Of a stretch of DNA of 64,000 nt, positions 51,585-59,691 are shown one piece after another. The position numbers and the translations under genes were made by a program. Numbering within the stretch: the stretch's first letter is position 1; every line of letters begins with the position of its first letter. This stretch comes from JAZDCJ01 sp036311985 (GTDB taxonomy: Bacteria > Actinomycetota > Actinomycetes > Actinomycetales > Micrococcaceae): the NCBI RefSeq assembly GCF_036311985.1, contig NZ_JAZDCJ010000013.1. One strand, given 5' to 3'. Below the pieces are notes generated by a model that had not been told where the DNA came from, did no database searches, and saw nothing but the letters and a program-made list of their open reading frames with translations.

Positions 51585-52882
51585 CGCAGAAGTCCTTCGT
51601 AGTGTCGCTGCTGCATCTGGGCATTGATTTGCTTGACGGTCTCAAGACCCACACCGACCATGATGAGGACCGAGACACCGCCGAAGGGGAAGTTCTGGTC
51701 GGCGTTGATCAGGACGAACGCGATCAGCGGGGTGAGCGCGATCAGGCCGAGGTAGATCGAGCCGGGGAACGTGATGCGGCTGAGCACGTACTGCAGGTAC
51801 TCGGCCGTGGGGCGGCCGGCACGGATGCCGGGGATGAAGCCGCCGTACTTCTTCATGTTGTCCGCGACCTCCACCGGGTTGAACGTGATGGAGACGTAGA
51901 AGTACGTGAAGAAGATCGTCAGGAGCAGGTAGACCACCATGTACAGCGGGCTGGAGCCGTTGAAGTAGGTCTGCATCCAGAGCGCCCAGTCCGGCAGCGA
52001 GCCGTCGGGACGCGCGTTGAACTGGACCAGCATGGACGGCAGCGCGAGCATCGAGGACGCGAAGATCACGGGGATCACGCCGGCCATGTTGACCTTGATC
52101 GGGATGTAGGTGGACGTCCCGCCGACGGTGCGGCGGCCCACCATGCGCTTGGCGTACTGGACGGGCACGCGGCGCTGGGACTGCTCGACGAACACGACGA
52201 GGGCGACGACGACGAGGCCGATCAGGATGACGCCGAAGAAGACGCCCCAGCCCTGGGTGTTCATGATGGCGCCCATGGAGGACGGGAAGCCGGCGGCGAT
52301 GGACACGAAAATCATGAGCGACATGCCGTTGCCGATGCCGCGCTCCGTGACGAGCTCGCCGAACCACATGATCATCATGGTGCCGACGGTGAGCGTCAGG
52401 ACCATGAGCAGGATGTTCACGATCGACTCGTCGGGGATGATCGGCAGCGGGCACTGGAAGAGCGTGCCGCTGCGGGCGAGCGAGACGAGCGTCGTGGCCT
52501 GCAGCAGCGCGAGCGCGACCGTGAGGTAGCGCGTGTACTGCGTCAGCTTGGACTGCCCGGCCGAGCCTTCCTTGTGCAGCTCCTCGAAGCGCGGGATCAC
52601 CACGCGCAGCAGCTGCACGATGATCGACGCGGTGATGTAGGGCATGATGCCCATCGCGAAGATCGAGACCTGCAGGAGCGCGCCTCCGGAGAAGAGGTTC
52701 ACGAACTCGTAGATGCCGCCCGTGGTGTTGCCGAGGGCGAGGCACTGCTGCACGTTGCCGTAGTCCACTCCGGGCGTGGGGATGAACACGCCGACGCGGT
52801 AGATCACGATGATGCCGAGCGTGAACAACAACTTGCGTCGCAAGTCAGGCGTCCGGAATACCCGGGCAATGGCGCTGAGCAA
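51581..52882 (-). CDS. secY: Protein translocase subunit SecY
   Basis: 433 aa; the ten-TM pore of the SecYEG translocon. The start is TTG 52882 with GGAGG 4 nt upstream. ARVFRTPDLRRKLLFTLGII, GGALLQVSIFAMGIMPYITA, GIGNGMSLMIFVSIAAG and RNYFxxF-type loops are in the expected order, ending QMQQRHYEGLLR. It is the first gene of a secY-adk(-map) unit, split from rplO by a terminator and a family-1 repeat. Confidence 0.97.
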   Translation of the reverse strand: MLSAIARVFRTPDLRRKLLFTLGIIVIYRVGVFIPTPGVDYGNVQQCLALGNTTGGIYEFVNLFSGGALLQVSIFAMGIMPYITASIIVQLLRVVIPRFEELHKEGSAGQSKLTQYTRYLTVALALLQATTLVSLARSGTLFQCPLPIIPDESIVNILLMVLTLTVGTMMIMWFGELVTERGIGNGMSLMIFVSIAAGFPSSMGAIMNTQGWGVFFGVILIGLVVVALVVFVEQSQRRVPVQYAKRMVGRRTVGGTSTYIPIKVNMAGVIPVIFASSMLALPSMLVQFNARPDGSLPDWALWMQTYFNGSSPLYMVVYLLLTIFFTYFYVSITFNPVEVADNMKKYGGFIPGIRAGRPTAEYLQYVLSRITFPGSIYLGLIALTPLIAFVLINADQNFPFGGVSVLIMVGVGLETVKQINAQMQQRHYEGLLR

Positions 52883-52996
52883 GCGTCCTCCTGAAAGATG
52901 TGGTTCCGGCGCGATGCCGGGAATGACGTGATGAGTCTACCGTTATTCTCCACGTGACCCGCGCCACCAGGGGCGAGGCCGCCAACCCCCTCCCGC

Positions 52997-53059
52997 GAGG
53001 TCGGGGAAAAGGCTGGAATACGCGGAGCGCCTTCCGGCATCTAGCCCGACGCCACCGGG
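52997..53059. repeat. Family-1 palindromic repeat, copy E (63 bp, diverged)
   Basis: GAGGTCGGGGAAAAGG and GCCCGACGCCACCGGG retain the ends of the family; the middle is diverged relative to copies A-D. The most degraded copy. Confidence 0.5.
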
Positions 53060-53110
53060 GGGGCGCGGTCAGTGGGACCCGCGGAGACGTGGGCCCCGGA
53101 TGCGGAAAGG

Positions 53111-53149
53111 CCCCCGGGGATCCGGACCCGAAGGACCGGTCCCCCGGGG
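53111..53149. terminator. Hairpin downstream of rplO
   Basis: CCCCGGGGATCCGG and CCGGTCCCCCGGGG pair at 12 of 14 positions around ACCCGAAGGA. It ends the spc-type operon 30 bp past the rplO stop. Confidence 0.6.
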
Positions 53150-53178
53150 ACCTCTACAACCGTGTGATCACGGGGACC

Positions 53179-53634
53179 TTAGAGCTCGGTCACCGAACCG
53201 CCGGCGGCGGCGATCTTCTCGGCGGCGGACTTGGAGAAGGCGTCGGCCTTCACGTCCACCTTCACGGTGATGTCGCCGGTGCCCAGGACCTTGACGGGCT
53301 GGTTCTTGCGAACGGCGCCCTTCTCGACCAGTGCCTCGACGGTGACCTCGCCACCCTCCGGGAAGAGCTCGTTCAGCTTGTCCAGGTTCACGACCTGGAA
53401 CTCGACGCGGAACGGGTTCTTGAAGCCACGGAGCTTCGGCAGGCGCATGTGCAGCGGAAGCTGCCCGCCCGCGAAGCCGGCCTTGACCTGGTAGCGGGCC
53501 TTGGTGCCCTTGGTGCCGCGACCGGCCGTCTTGCCCTTGGAGCCCTCACCGCGACCCACACGGGTCTTCGCGGTCTTGGCGCCCTCGGCCGGACGGAGGT
53601 GGTGCACCTTGAGTGCGGTTTCCTTCGTTGCCAT
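53179..53634 (-). CDS. rplO: 50S ribosomal protein L15 (uL15)
   Basis: 151 aa; late-assembly large-subunit protein. LKVHHLRPAEGAKTAKTRVG, the Gly-rich GRGEGSKGKTAGRGTKGTKA and LPLHMRLPKLRGFKNPFRVE are conserved. Two bases after rpmD; last of the spc block, followed by a terminator. Confidence 0.97.
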   Translation of the reverse strand: MATKETALKVHHLRPAEGAKTAKTRVGRGEGSKGKTAGRGTKGTKARYQVKAGFAGGQLPLHMRLPKLRGFKNPFRVEFQVVNLDKLNELFPEGGEVTVEALVEKGAVRKNQPVKVLGTGDITVKVDVKADAFSKSAAEKIAAAGGSVTEL

Positions 53635-53636
53635 GA

Positions 53637-53843
53637 TTACTTCGCCTCCTCAACCTTCACGAGGTGCGGAACCGTGTTGATCATGCCCACGGTCACGGCA
53701 TCGGCGTTGCGGACCACGGTGTGGCCGATCCGCTTCAGGCCGAGCGAACGCAGGGTGTCGCGCTGGTTCTGCTTGCCACCAATGGTGGACTTGATCTGGG
53801 TGATTGCCAGCTTGGCGTCGCTCGGGACAAAGTTCTTTGCCAC
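53637..53843 (-). CDS. rpmD: 50S ribosomal protein L30 (uL30)
   Basis: 68 aa, starting at GTG 53843 one base after the rpsE stop. LAITQIKSTIGGKQNQRDTL and LGLKRIGHTVVRNADA are diagnostic. The reading frame is open upstream into rpsE, but the family N-terminus fixes this start. Confidence 0.95.
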   Translation of the reverse strand: MAKNFVPSDAKLAITQIKSTIGGKQNQRDTLRSLGLKRIGHTVVRNADAVTVGMINTVPHLVKVEEAK

Positions 53844-53844
53844 T

Positions 53845-54561
53845 TTACGCACCTGCCTTCTGCTGATTCTGGATGTTGTGCAGCATCTGCGGAGAGACGA
53901 CCTCGTCCAGGGGCAGACCACGGCGCGCGGCCACGGCCTGCGGCTCCTCGAGGGCCTTCAACGCCGCCACGGTGCCGTGGACGATGTTGATCTGGTTCGA
54001 GGAACCCATGGACTTGGACAGCACATCGTGGATGCCGGCGCACTCGAGCACGGCGCGGACCGGACCACCGGCGATCACGCCGGTACCCGGGGAAGCCGGA
54101 CGCAGCAGGACGACGCCGGCAGCGGCCTCGCCCGTGACCATGTGCGGGATCGTCGAGCCGACGCGGGGAACGCGGAAGAAGGACTTCTTCGCTTCTTCGA
54201 CGCCCTTGGCGATGGCCGCGGGAACTTCCTTGGCCTTGCCGTAGCCGACTCCGACGAGTCCGTTGCCGTCGCCGACCACCACGAGGGCGGTGAAGCTGAA
54301 GCGGCGGCCGCCCTTGACGACCTTGGACACGCGGTTGATGGCCACGACGCGCTCGAGGAACTTGTCCTTGTCGTCGTTGCGGTTGTCGCGGCCGCCATCG
54401 CGGCCACCACGTCCACGGCCTTCGCCGCGGCCGCGGCCCTCGCCGCGTCCACGGTTGTCGCCGCGGTTGTCGCCACGACGCGAACCGGCATCCGCCGTCG
54501 TCGCTGCGGCCTCGGTAGCTTCAGACACCTGAGTTTCCTTCTCGTTAGTAGCTTCGCTCAC
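53845..54561 (-). CDS. rpsE: 30S ribosomal protein S5 (uS5) with RG-rich N-terminal extension
   Basis: 238 aa against about 170 in E. coli. The conserved body starts near residue 66 (FLERVVAINRVSKVVKGGRR, GLVGVGYGKAKEVPAAIAKG, GTGVIAGGPVRAVLECAGI). The first 65 residues comprise an Ala/Thr/Glu stretch followed by about 35 residues of Arg-Gly repeats (RGEGRGRGEGRGRGGRDGG), a lineage extension that may contact rRNA or mRNA near the entry tunnel, where S5 acts in helicase activity. Overlaps rplR by 4 bp. Confidence 0.96.
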   Translation of the reverse strand: MSEATNEKETQVSEATEAAATTADAGSRRGDNRGDNRGRGEGRGRGEGRGRGGRDGGRDNRNDDKDKFLERVVAINRVSKVVKGGRRFSFTALVVVGDGNGLVGVGYGKAKEVPAAIAKGVEEAKKSFFRVPRVGSTIPHMVTGEAAAGVVLLRPASPGTGVIAGGPVRAVLECAGIHDVLSKSMGSSNQINIVHGTVAALKALEEPQAVAARRGLPLDEVVSPQMLHNIQNQQKAGA

Positions 54562-54929
54562 AGTGCCAGACCACCTTCCCGGGCGCCGTCGGCCACCGCG
54601 GCCACACGGCCGTGGTACTTGTTGCCGCCGCGGTCGAAGACCACGGCCTCGATGCCGGCGGCCTTGGCACGCTCGGCAACGAGCTCGCCGACGCGCTTGG
54701 CCTTGGCGGTCTTGTCGCCGTCGAACGCGCGCAGGTCGGCTTCCAGGGTGGAAGCGTAGGCCACGGTCACGCCCTTGCTGTCGTCCACGATCTGGACGAA
54801 CATGTGGCGGGCCGAGCGGTTGACCACGAGGCGCGGACGCACCTCGGTGCCCACGATGCGCTTACGGACACGCAGGTGGCGGCGGCCACGTGCGGCGGCC
54901 TTGCTCTTACCCTTGATTCCGATAGCCAT
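54558..54929 (-). CDS. rplR: 50S ribosomal protein L18 (uL18)
   Basis: 123 aa; binds 5S rRNA with L5. HLRVRKRIVGTEVRPRLVVN, FVQIVDDSKGVTVAYASTLE and VVFDRGGNKYHGRVAAVADG are conserved. Two bases after rplF; its stop overlaps the rpsE start. Confidence 0.96.
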   Translation of the reverse strand: MAIGIKGKSKAAARGRRHLRVRKRIVGTEVRPRLVVNRSARHMFVQIVDDSKGVTVAYASTLEADLRAFDGDKTAKAKRVGELVAERAKAAGIEAVVFDRGGNKYHGRVAAVADGAREGGLAL

Positions 54930-54931
54930 GA

Positions 54932-55468
54932 TTACTTACCAGCCTTTCCGACCTTGCGGCGGATCACTTCGCCTTCGTAGCGGATGCCCTTGCCCTTGTA
55001 GGGATCCGGCTTACGCAGCTTGCGGATGTTGGCGGCGACTTCGCCCACCTGCTGCTTGCTGATGCCGGCGACGAGCACCTTGTTGGCACCCTCGGCGGTC
55101 AGGGTGATGCCCTCCGGGGCCTCCACGGAGACCGGGTGCGAGTAGCCGAGGGCGAACTCGAGGTTCGCGCCCTTGGCCTGCACGCGGTAGCCGGTGCCGT
55201 GGATCTCGAGGCGCTTGGAGTAGCCCTCGGTGACGCCCTGGATCATGTTGGCGATCAGGGTGCGGGTCAGGCCGTGGAGCGACCGGGACTCGCGCTCGTC
55301 GTTCGGACGGGACACCGTGACGGTGTTGTCCTCGAGCTCGACGGCGATCGGGCTGGCCACGGTGTGGCTCAGCTCGCCCTTGGAGCCCTTGACGGAAACG
55401 AGTGCGCCGTCGATCTTGACCTCGACGCCCGCGGGGACGGTGATTGGAAGACGTCCAATACGTGACAT
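54932..55468 (-). CDS. rplF: 50S ribosomal protein L6 (uL6)
   Basis: 178 aa from ATG 55468 (MSRIGRLPITVPAGVEVKID). Two tandem L6 folds near the factor-binding site. KGSKGELSHTVA, SLHGLTRTLIANMIQGVTEG and the end KPDPYKGKGIRYEGE are typical. A Met 16 codons upstream is ignored because no ribosome site precedes it. Confidence 0.97.
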   Translation of the reverse strand: MSRIGRLPITVPAGVEVKIDGALVSVKGSKGELSHTVASPIAVELEDNTVTVSRPNDERESRSLHGLTRTLIANMIQGVTEGYSKRLEIHGTGYRVQAKGANLEFALGYSHPVSVEAPEGITLTAEGANKVLVAGISKQQVGEVAANIRKLRKPDPYKGKGIRYEGEVIRRKVGKAGK

Positions 55469-55487
55469 GGTTCCTTCTCCCTTCCCG

Positions 55488-55886
55488 TTACCAGACGTAG
55501 GCGAGGACTTCCCCACCCACGCCCTTCTTGGCAGCCTGGCGGTCAGTCAGCAGACCGGAGGACGTGGACAGGATGGCGATGCCGAGGCCCCCGAGGACGT
55601 GCGGCAGGTTGGTGGACTTCGCGTAGACGCGCAGGCCCGGCTTGGAGATGCGGCGAACACCGGCGATGGAACGCTCGCGGTTCGGTCCGAACTTCAGGGT
55701 GATGGTCAGCTTCTTGCCGACCTCGGCTGCCTCCTCGACGAACGAGGCGATGTAGCCCTCGCGCTTGAGGATTTCGGCAACGCGCACCTTCAGCTTCGAC
55801 GACGGCATCGACACCGTGTCGTGGTAGGCCGAGTTGGCGTTGCGCAGACGAGTCAGCATGTCTGCGACAGGATCTGTCATGGTCAT
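55488..55886 (-). CDS. rpsH: 30S ribosomal protein S8 (uS8)
   Basis: 132 aa; central-domain assembly protein that in other bacteria also represses the spc operon. TDPVADMLTRLRNANSAYHD, MPSSKLKVRVAEILKREGYI and the C-terminal GLGIAILSTSSGLLTDRQAA with GVGGEVLAYVW are conserved. ATG 55886 or 55880. Confidence 0.97.
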   Translation of the reverse strand: MTMTDPVADMLTRLRNANSAYHDTVSMPSSKLKVRVAEILKREGYIASFVEEAAEVGKKLTITLKFGPNRERSIAGVRRISKPGLRVYAKSTNLPHVLGGLGIAILSTSSGLLTDRQAAKKGVGGEVLAYVW

Positions 55887-55946
55887 TTGGGCTTCTGCCC
55901 TTCCTCGCTCCGGTTTCCGCTCACGCGGACCTGGGGCGTAGTTGAA

Positions 55947-56516
55947 CTAGTTGTCGGTCTTGAACGGGAAGCCCAGCGCCTTGAGCAGCGCACGGCCTTC
56001 TTCGTCGGTCTTGGCGGTGGTCACCACGGTGATGTCCATGCCACGCACGCGGTCGATCTTGTCCTGGTCGATCTCGTGGAACATGGACTGCTCCGTGAGG
56101 CCGAAGGTGTAGTTGCCGTTGCCGTCGAACTGCTTGCCGTTCAGGCCGCGGAAGTCGCGGATACGGGGCAGCGCCAGGGTGACGAGGCGGTCGACGAACT
56201 CCCACATGCGATCGCCACGCAGGGTCGCGTGGGTACCGATCGGCATGCCTTCACGCAGCTTGAACTGGGCGATCGACTTGCGGGCCTTGGTGACGAGCGG
56301 CTTCTGGCCCGTGATGGCGGTGAGGTCGCGGACGGCCCCCTCGATGAGCTTGGAGTCCTTGGCGGCCTCGCCGACACCCATGTTCACGACGACCTTGGTG
56401 AGGCCGGGAACCTGCATGACGTTCGAGTAGCCGAACTGCTCCTGGAGGGCGGCGCGGATCTCGTCCTGGTACTTGCCCTTGAGGCGCGGCTGGGTCTTGA
56501 CAGCTGCTTCAGTCAT
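55947..56516 (-). CDS. rplE: 50S ribosomal protein L5 (uL5)
   Basis: 189 aa; binds 5S rRNA and contacts P-site tRNA. YSNVMQVPGLTKVVVNMGVG, QKPLVTKARKSIAQFKLREG, RIRDFRGLNGKQFDGNGNYT and the C-terminal VVTTAKTDEEGRALLKALGF are diagnostic. Starts on the last base of the rplX stop (TAATG). Confidence 0.97.
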   Translation of the reverse strand: MTEAAVKTQPRLKGKYQDEIRAALQEQFGYSNVMQVPGLTKVVVNMGVGEAAKDSKLIEGAVRDLTAITGQKPLVTKARKSIAQFKLREGMPIGTHATLRGDRMWEFVDRLVTLALPRIRDFRGLNGKQFDGNGNYTFGLTEQSMFHEIDQDKIDRVRGMDITVVTTAKTDEEGRALLKALGFPFKTDN

Positions 56517-56878
56517 TACAGAGCCTTTCCGGAAGCCTTGGCGTAGCGCACGCGGACGGTCTTCTTCACGCCGTTCTTCTCGACCTCTTCGAGACGGAAG
56601 CCGACGCGGGTCGGCTTCTTGGTCTCGGGGTCGACGATGGCGACGTTGGAGACGTGGATCGGGGCCTCGACGACCTCGATGCCACCGGTCTGCGTGCCGC
56701 GCTCGGTCTGGCCGGCCTTGGTGTGCTTGGTGACGCGGTTGATGCCCTCGACGAGCACGCGGTTGGTCTCCGTGAACACCTTCAGGACCTTGCCCTGCTT
56801 GCCGCGGTCGCCGCCGCGGTCCTGCTTGGCGCCGCTGATGACCTGCACCAGGTCGCCCTTCTTGATCTTTGCACCCAT
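56516..56878 (-). CDS. rplX: 50S ribosomal protein L24 (uL24)
   Basis: 120 aa from ATG 56878 (MGAKIKKGDLVQVISGAKQD), the KOW-motif assembly initiator. GKQGKVLKVFTETNRVLVEG and HVSNVAIVDPETKKPTRVGF are conserved. Lies 2 bp after rplN and is coupled to rplE. Confidence 0.97.
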   Translation of the reverse strand: MGAKIKKGDLVQVISGAKQDRGGDRGKQGKVLKVFTETNRVLVEGINRVTKHTKAGQTERGTQTGGIEVVEAPIHVSNVAIVDPETKKPTRVGFRLEEVEKNGVKKTVRVRYAKASGKAL

Positions 56879-56880
56879 GG

Positions 56881-57249
56881 TTACAGCACCTCCGGAGCCA
56901 GGGAAACGATCTTCATGAACTTCTTGTCGCGAAGCTCGCGTCCGACCGGGCCGAAGATACGGGTACCGCGCGGCTCGCCATCGTTCTTGAGGATGACCGC
57001 TGCGTTCTCGTCGAACTTGATGTAGGAACCGTCCGCACGGCGGCGTTCCTTCTTCGTCCGGACGATGACGGCCTTGACCACATCGCCCTTCTTGACGTTG
57101 CCGCCAGGGATCGCGTCCTTGACGGTGGCGACGATGACGTCGCCGATGCCTGCGTAGCGACGTCCGGATCCACCGAGAACACGGATGGCAAGGATTTCCT
57201 TGGCACCGGTGTTGTCGGCGATCTTCAGTCGCGACTCCTGCTGAATCAC
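56881..57249 (-). CDS. rplN: 50S ribosomal protein L14 (uL14)
   Basis: 122 aa: MIQQESRLKIADNTGAKEIL, AVIVRTKKERRRADGSYIKF, NAAVILKNDGEPRGTRIFGP. First gene of the spc operon, with a 600-bp non-coding leader that separates it from rpsQ and implies its own promoter or control element. Confidence 0.97.
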   Translation of the reverse strand: MIQQESRLKIADNTGAKEILAIRVLGGSGRRYAGIGDVIVATVKDAIPGGNVKKGDVVKAVIVRTKKERRRADGSYIKFDENAAVILKNDGEPRGTRIFGPVGRELRDKKFMKIVSLAPEVL

Positions 57250-57850
57250 TCTTTAACTCCTGTCGTCTCGCTGGTTCTCCCAAGGAGCCTTGCGGAACGG
57301 ATATGGTCCACCTGTCGCTGGCGCTTACCCCCACCTCCAAACGACGGGAACCTTCCGGTGTCCGGTGCCGCTGGGGAAGCAGGGCCGAGGCGCATCGCCA
57401 CAGGGCCGTGCCGCGCGCCGGCGGGGCCTGAAGACCCTTCCGCCGCGCGCGAGTGCCTGATGCACGGGTGGATAGTCCGGGCATGCAGAGCGCACAGATA
57501 CACAAGTCTACGCGACGATCCCGCAGAGTTGAAATCGCGTCCCGGCTGCGGTATCGGAACGCCTCACATGCAGGCGGCGTCCCCGGCGCACCGGCGTCGC
57601 ACGCCCCTCGCGATCCCCCGACGACAGCTCCGCGCAGTCCTCCCCCAGCGCACCTTTCGGGCATCCTGCGCACCTTTGGGCGGGCGCAGCGGCGCTGAGC
57701 TGCACCTTCCGGTTCGGTTGAACCATAAAGTGCGCTGGGGCGGGGTGGGCAACGTGCGCTGGGGTGGGGTGGTTAAAGCACGACACCGGTGCGCTCCCCT
57801 TCTCGGGGGCGCACCGGCGTCGTGTGATCAGTGCGTGGGCACCGTCCGGG
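57250..57850. promoter_or_regulatory. 600-bp rpsQ-rplN spacer with competing inverted repeats and G-tracts
   Basis: No gene. From the rpsQ end leftward: a terminator hairpin (57781-57823); tandem copies of GTGCGCTGGGG at 57730-57740 and 57754-57764 (24-bp period), each followed by G-runs (CGGGGTGGG, TGGGGTGG); one complementary CCCCAGCGCAC at 57643-57653, able to pair with either copy; and TGCGCACCTTT repeats nearby. The rest, toward rplN, holds the leader and presumably the spc promoter. The competing 11-bp pairs and possible G-quadruplex look like a regulatory structure. Confidence 0.5.
57781..57823. terminator. Terminator of the S10 operon
   Basis: ACGACACCGGTGCGC pairs with GCGCACCGGCGTCGT (14 of 15), and the loop adds CCCC/GGGG pairing. 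It is 28 bp past the rpsQ stop on the minus strand. Confidence 0.8.
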
Positions 57851-58141
57851 CTACTTGGCCTTTTCGATGACCTCGACCAGGCGCCAGTTCTTGTCCTTGG
57901 ACAAGGGGCGGGTCTCCGCGATGAGGACCAGGTCGCCGATGCCGGCGATCCCGTTCTCGTCGTGGGCCTTGATCTTCTTGTTGCGGCGCATCACCTTGCC
58001 GTAGAGGGCGTGCTTCACACGGTCCTCGACGTCGACGACGATGGTCTTCTGCATCTTGTCGGAAACCACATACCCGCGAAGGGTCTTGCGGTCACCGCGA
58101 GCTTCGGTAGCTTCAGCCACTGCGTTCTCCTTCTCAGACAT
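57851..58141 (-). CDS. rpsQ: 30S ribosomal protein S17 (uS17)
   Basis: 96 aa. LRGYVVSDKMQKTIVVDVED, HALYGKVMRRNKKIKAHDE and IGDLVLIAETRPLSKDKNWR are conserved. A short acidic N-terminal extension (MSEKENAVAEATEA). Starts on the last base of the rpmC stop; last gene of the S10 block. Confidence 0.97.
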   Translation of the reverse strand: MSEKENAVAEATEARGDRKTLRGYVVSDKMQKTIVVDVEDRVKHALYGKVMRRNKKIKAHDENGIAGIGDLVLIAETRPLSKDKNWRLVEVIEKAK

Positions 58142-58455
58142 TACTTGGCGTCCTCGGCCTCAGGGGCCTCGGCGGCGTCGGCCTTCTTCGAAGACTTCTT
58201 GGCCTTCTTGGTCTCCTCGACCGGCACGACGACTTCCTGACGGATGCCCAGCTCGCGCTCGCGCAGCACCGTGTAGATGCGGGCGATGTCGCGCTTGACG
58301 GACTTCAGCCGGCCGTGCGACTCGAGCTGGCCGGTGGCGGACTGGAAGCGGAGGTTGAACAGCTCCTCCTTGGCCTTCTTCAGCTCCTCGACCAGACGGG
58401 CGTTGTCAAAACCGTCCAGCTGTTCGGTTGCGAGATCCTTGGATCCGATTGCCAT
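58141..58455 (-). CDS. rpmC: 50S ribosomal protein L29 (uL29) with lysine/alanine tail
   Basis: 104 aa against about 65 usual. The body (residues 1-75) has LVEELKKAKEELFNLRFQSA and RLKSVKRDIARIYTVLRERE; the extra C-terminal 28 residues are a Lys/Ala/Glu-rich tail. L29 lies at the peptide exit and helps dock SRP and trigger factor. Confidence 0.95.
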   Translation of the reverse strand: MAIGSKDLATEQLDGFDNARLVEELKKAKEELFNLRFQSATGQLESHGRLKSVKRDIARIYTVLRERELGIRQEVVVPVEETKKAKKSSKKADAAEAPEAEDAK

Positions 58456-58458
58456 TCC

Positions 58459-58875
58459 TTATTCACCACCCTCACGACGCACGATGCGTGCCTTCAGCGG
58501 AAGCTTGTGGATCGCCAGGCGCAGGGCCTCGCGAGCTACCTCTTCATTGACGCCGGAGAGCTCAAAGAGAACGCGTCCGGGCTTGACGTTCGCAACCCAC
58601 CACTCCGGCGAGCCCTTACCGGAACCCATGCGGGTCTCGGCCGGCTTCTTGGTCAGCGGGCGGTCCGGATAGATGTTGATCCAGACCTTGCCGCCACGCT
58701 TGATGTGGCGGGTCATGGCGATACGGGCTGCTTCGATCTGGCGGTTCGTCACGTAGGCCGGGGTCAGGGCCTGGATGCCGTACTCACCGAAGCTGACCGT
58801 GGTGCCACCGGTCGCAGCGCCCGTGCGGGACGGGTGGTGCTGCTTGCGGAACTTGACTCGGCGTGGGATAAGCAT
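58459..58875 (-). CDS. rplP: 50S ribosomal protein L16 (uL16)
   Basis: 138 aa. MLIPRRVKFRKQHHPSRTG, FGEYGIQALTPAYVTNRQIE, KVWINIYPDRPLTKKPAETR and GKGSPEWWVANVKPGRVLFE are diagnostic of this A-site protein. Adjacent to rpsC with no gap. Confidence 0.97.
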   Translation of the reverse strand: MLIPRRVKFRKQHHPSRTGAATGGTTVSFGEYGIQALTPAYVTNRQIEAARIAMTRHIKRGGKVWINIYPDRPLTKKPAETRMGSGKGSPEWWVANVKPGRVLFELSGVNEEVAREALRLAIHKLPLKARIVRREGGE

Positions 58876-59691
58876 TTAAGCCTGTCCTCCTTCTGCGGCC
58901 ACGGGAGCCTCGGCTGCCGGAGCGGCCTCGGTCCCCTGCGCGCCGGTGTTGCGGTCGTTGCGACGGCGGCGCTCGCCACCGGCCGGACGTCCGCCCGGAC
59001 GGTCGCCACGGCCACGCGCCGGAGCGGCAGCGGCCTGGGCCGCGAGCTCCTTGGCGGTCACGTCGCCCTTGTAGATCCAGACCTTCACGCCGATGCGGCC
59101 GAAGGTGGTCTTGGCCTCGAACTTGCCGTAGTCGATGTTCGCGCGGAGCGTGTGCAGGGGCACGCGGCCCTCGCGGTAGAACTCCTTGCGGGACATCTCG
59201 GCGCCGCCGAGACGGCCGGCGCACTGGACACGGATGCCCTTGGCGCCCGCACGCATGGCGGACTGCATGGCCTTCTTCATCGCGCGGCGGAAGGCCACGC
59301 GGGAAGCAAGCTGCTCGGCGATGCCCTGGGCGACCAGCTGGGCCTCGATCTCGGGGTTCTTGACCTCGAGGATGTTCAGCTGCACCTGCTTGCCCGTGAG
59401 CTTCTCGAGCTCGCCGCGGATGCGATCGGCCTCGGCGCCGCGGCGGCCGATGACGATGCCCGGGCGGGCGGTGTGGATGTCCACACGCACGCGGTCACGG
59501 GTGCGCTCGATCTCCACCTTGGCGATGCCGGCGCGCTCCATGCCATTGGTCATGAGCTCGCGGATCTTGACGTCCTCGCGGACGTAGTCCTTGTAGCGCT
59601 GGCCCGGCTTGTTCGAATCGGCGAACCAGTGCGACACGTGGTCGGTGGTGATGCCGAGACGGAAGCCGTTCGGGTTGACTTTCTGTCCCAT
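58876..59691 (-). CDS. rpsC: 30S ribosomal protein S3 (uS3)
   Basis: 271 aa. KH domain (PGIVIGRRGAEADRIRGELE) and C-terminal domain (GIRVQCAGRLGGAEMSRKEF, RANIDYGKFEAKTTFGRIGV). The last 50 residues are a low-complexity Arg/Gly/Ala tail, common in actinobacteria. S3 forms the mRNA entry pore with S4 and S5. Confidence 0.97.
   Translation of the reverse strand: MGQKVNPNGFRLGITTDHVSHWFADSNKPGQRYKDYVREDVKIRELMTNGMERAGIAKVEIERTRDRVRVDIHTARPGIVIGRRGAEADRIRGELEKLTGKQVQLNILEVKNPEIEAQLVAQGIAEQLASRVAFRRAMKKAMQSAMRAGAKGIRVQCAGRLGGAEMSRKEFYREGRVPLHTLRANIDYGKFEAKTTFGRIGVKVWIYKGDVTAKELAAQAAAAPARGRGDRPGGRPAGGERRRRNDRNTGAQGTEAAPAAEAPVAAEGGQA

Larger units (their letters stand above)
52883..53178. other. 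Intergenic region between rplO and secY
   Basis: 296 bp containing a terminator-like hairpin (53111-53149), family-1 repeat copy E and, 50-100 bp upstream of secY, an AT-richer stretch with TAGACT on the minus strand (about 52933-52938) that is a weak -10 candidate. It shows that secY has its own promoter here. Confidence 0.4.
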
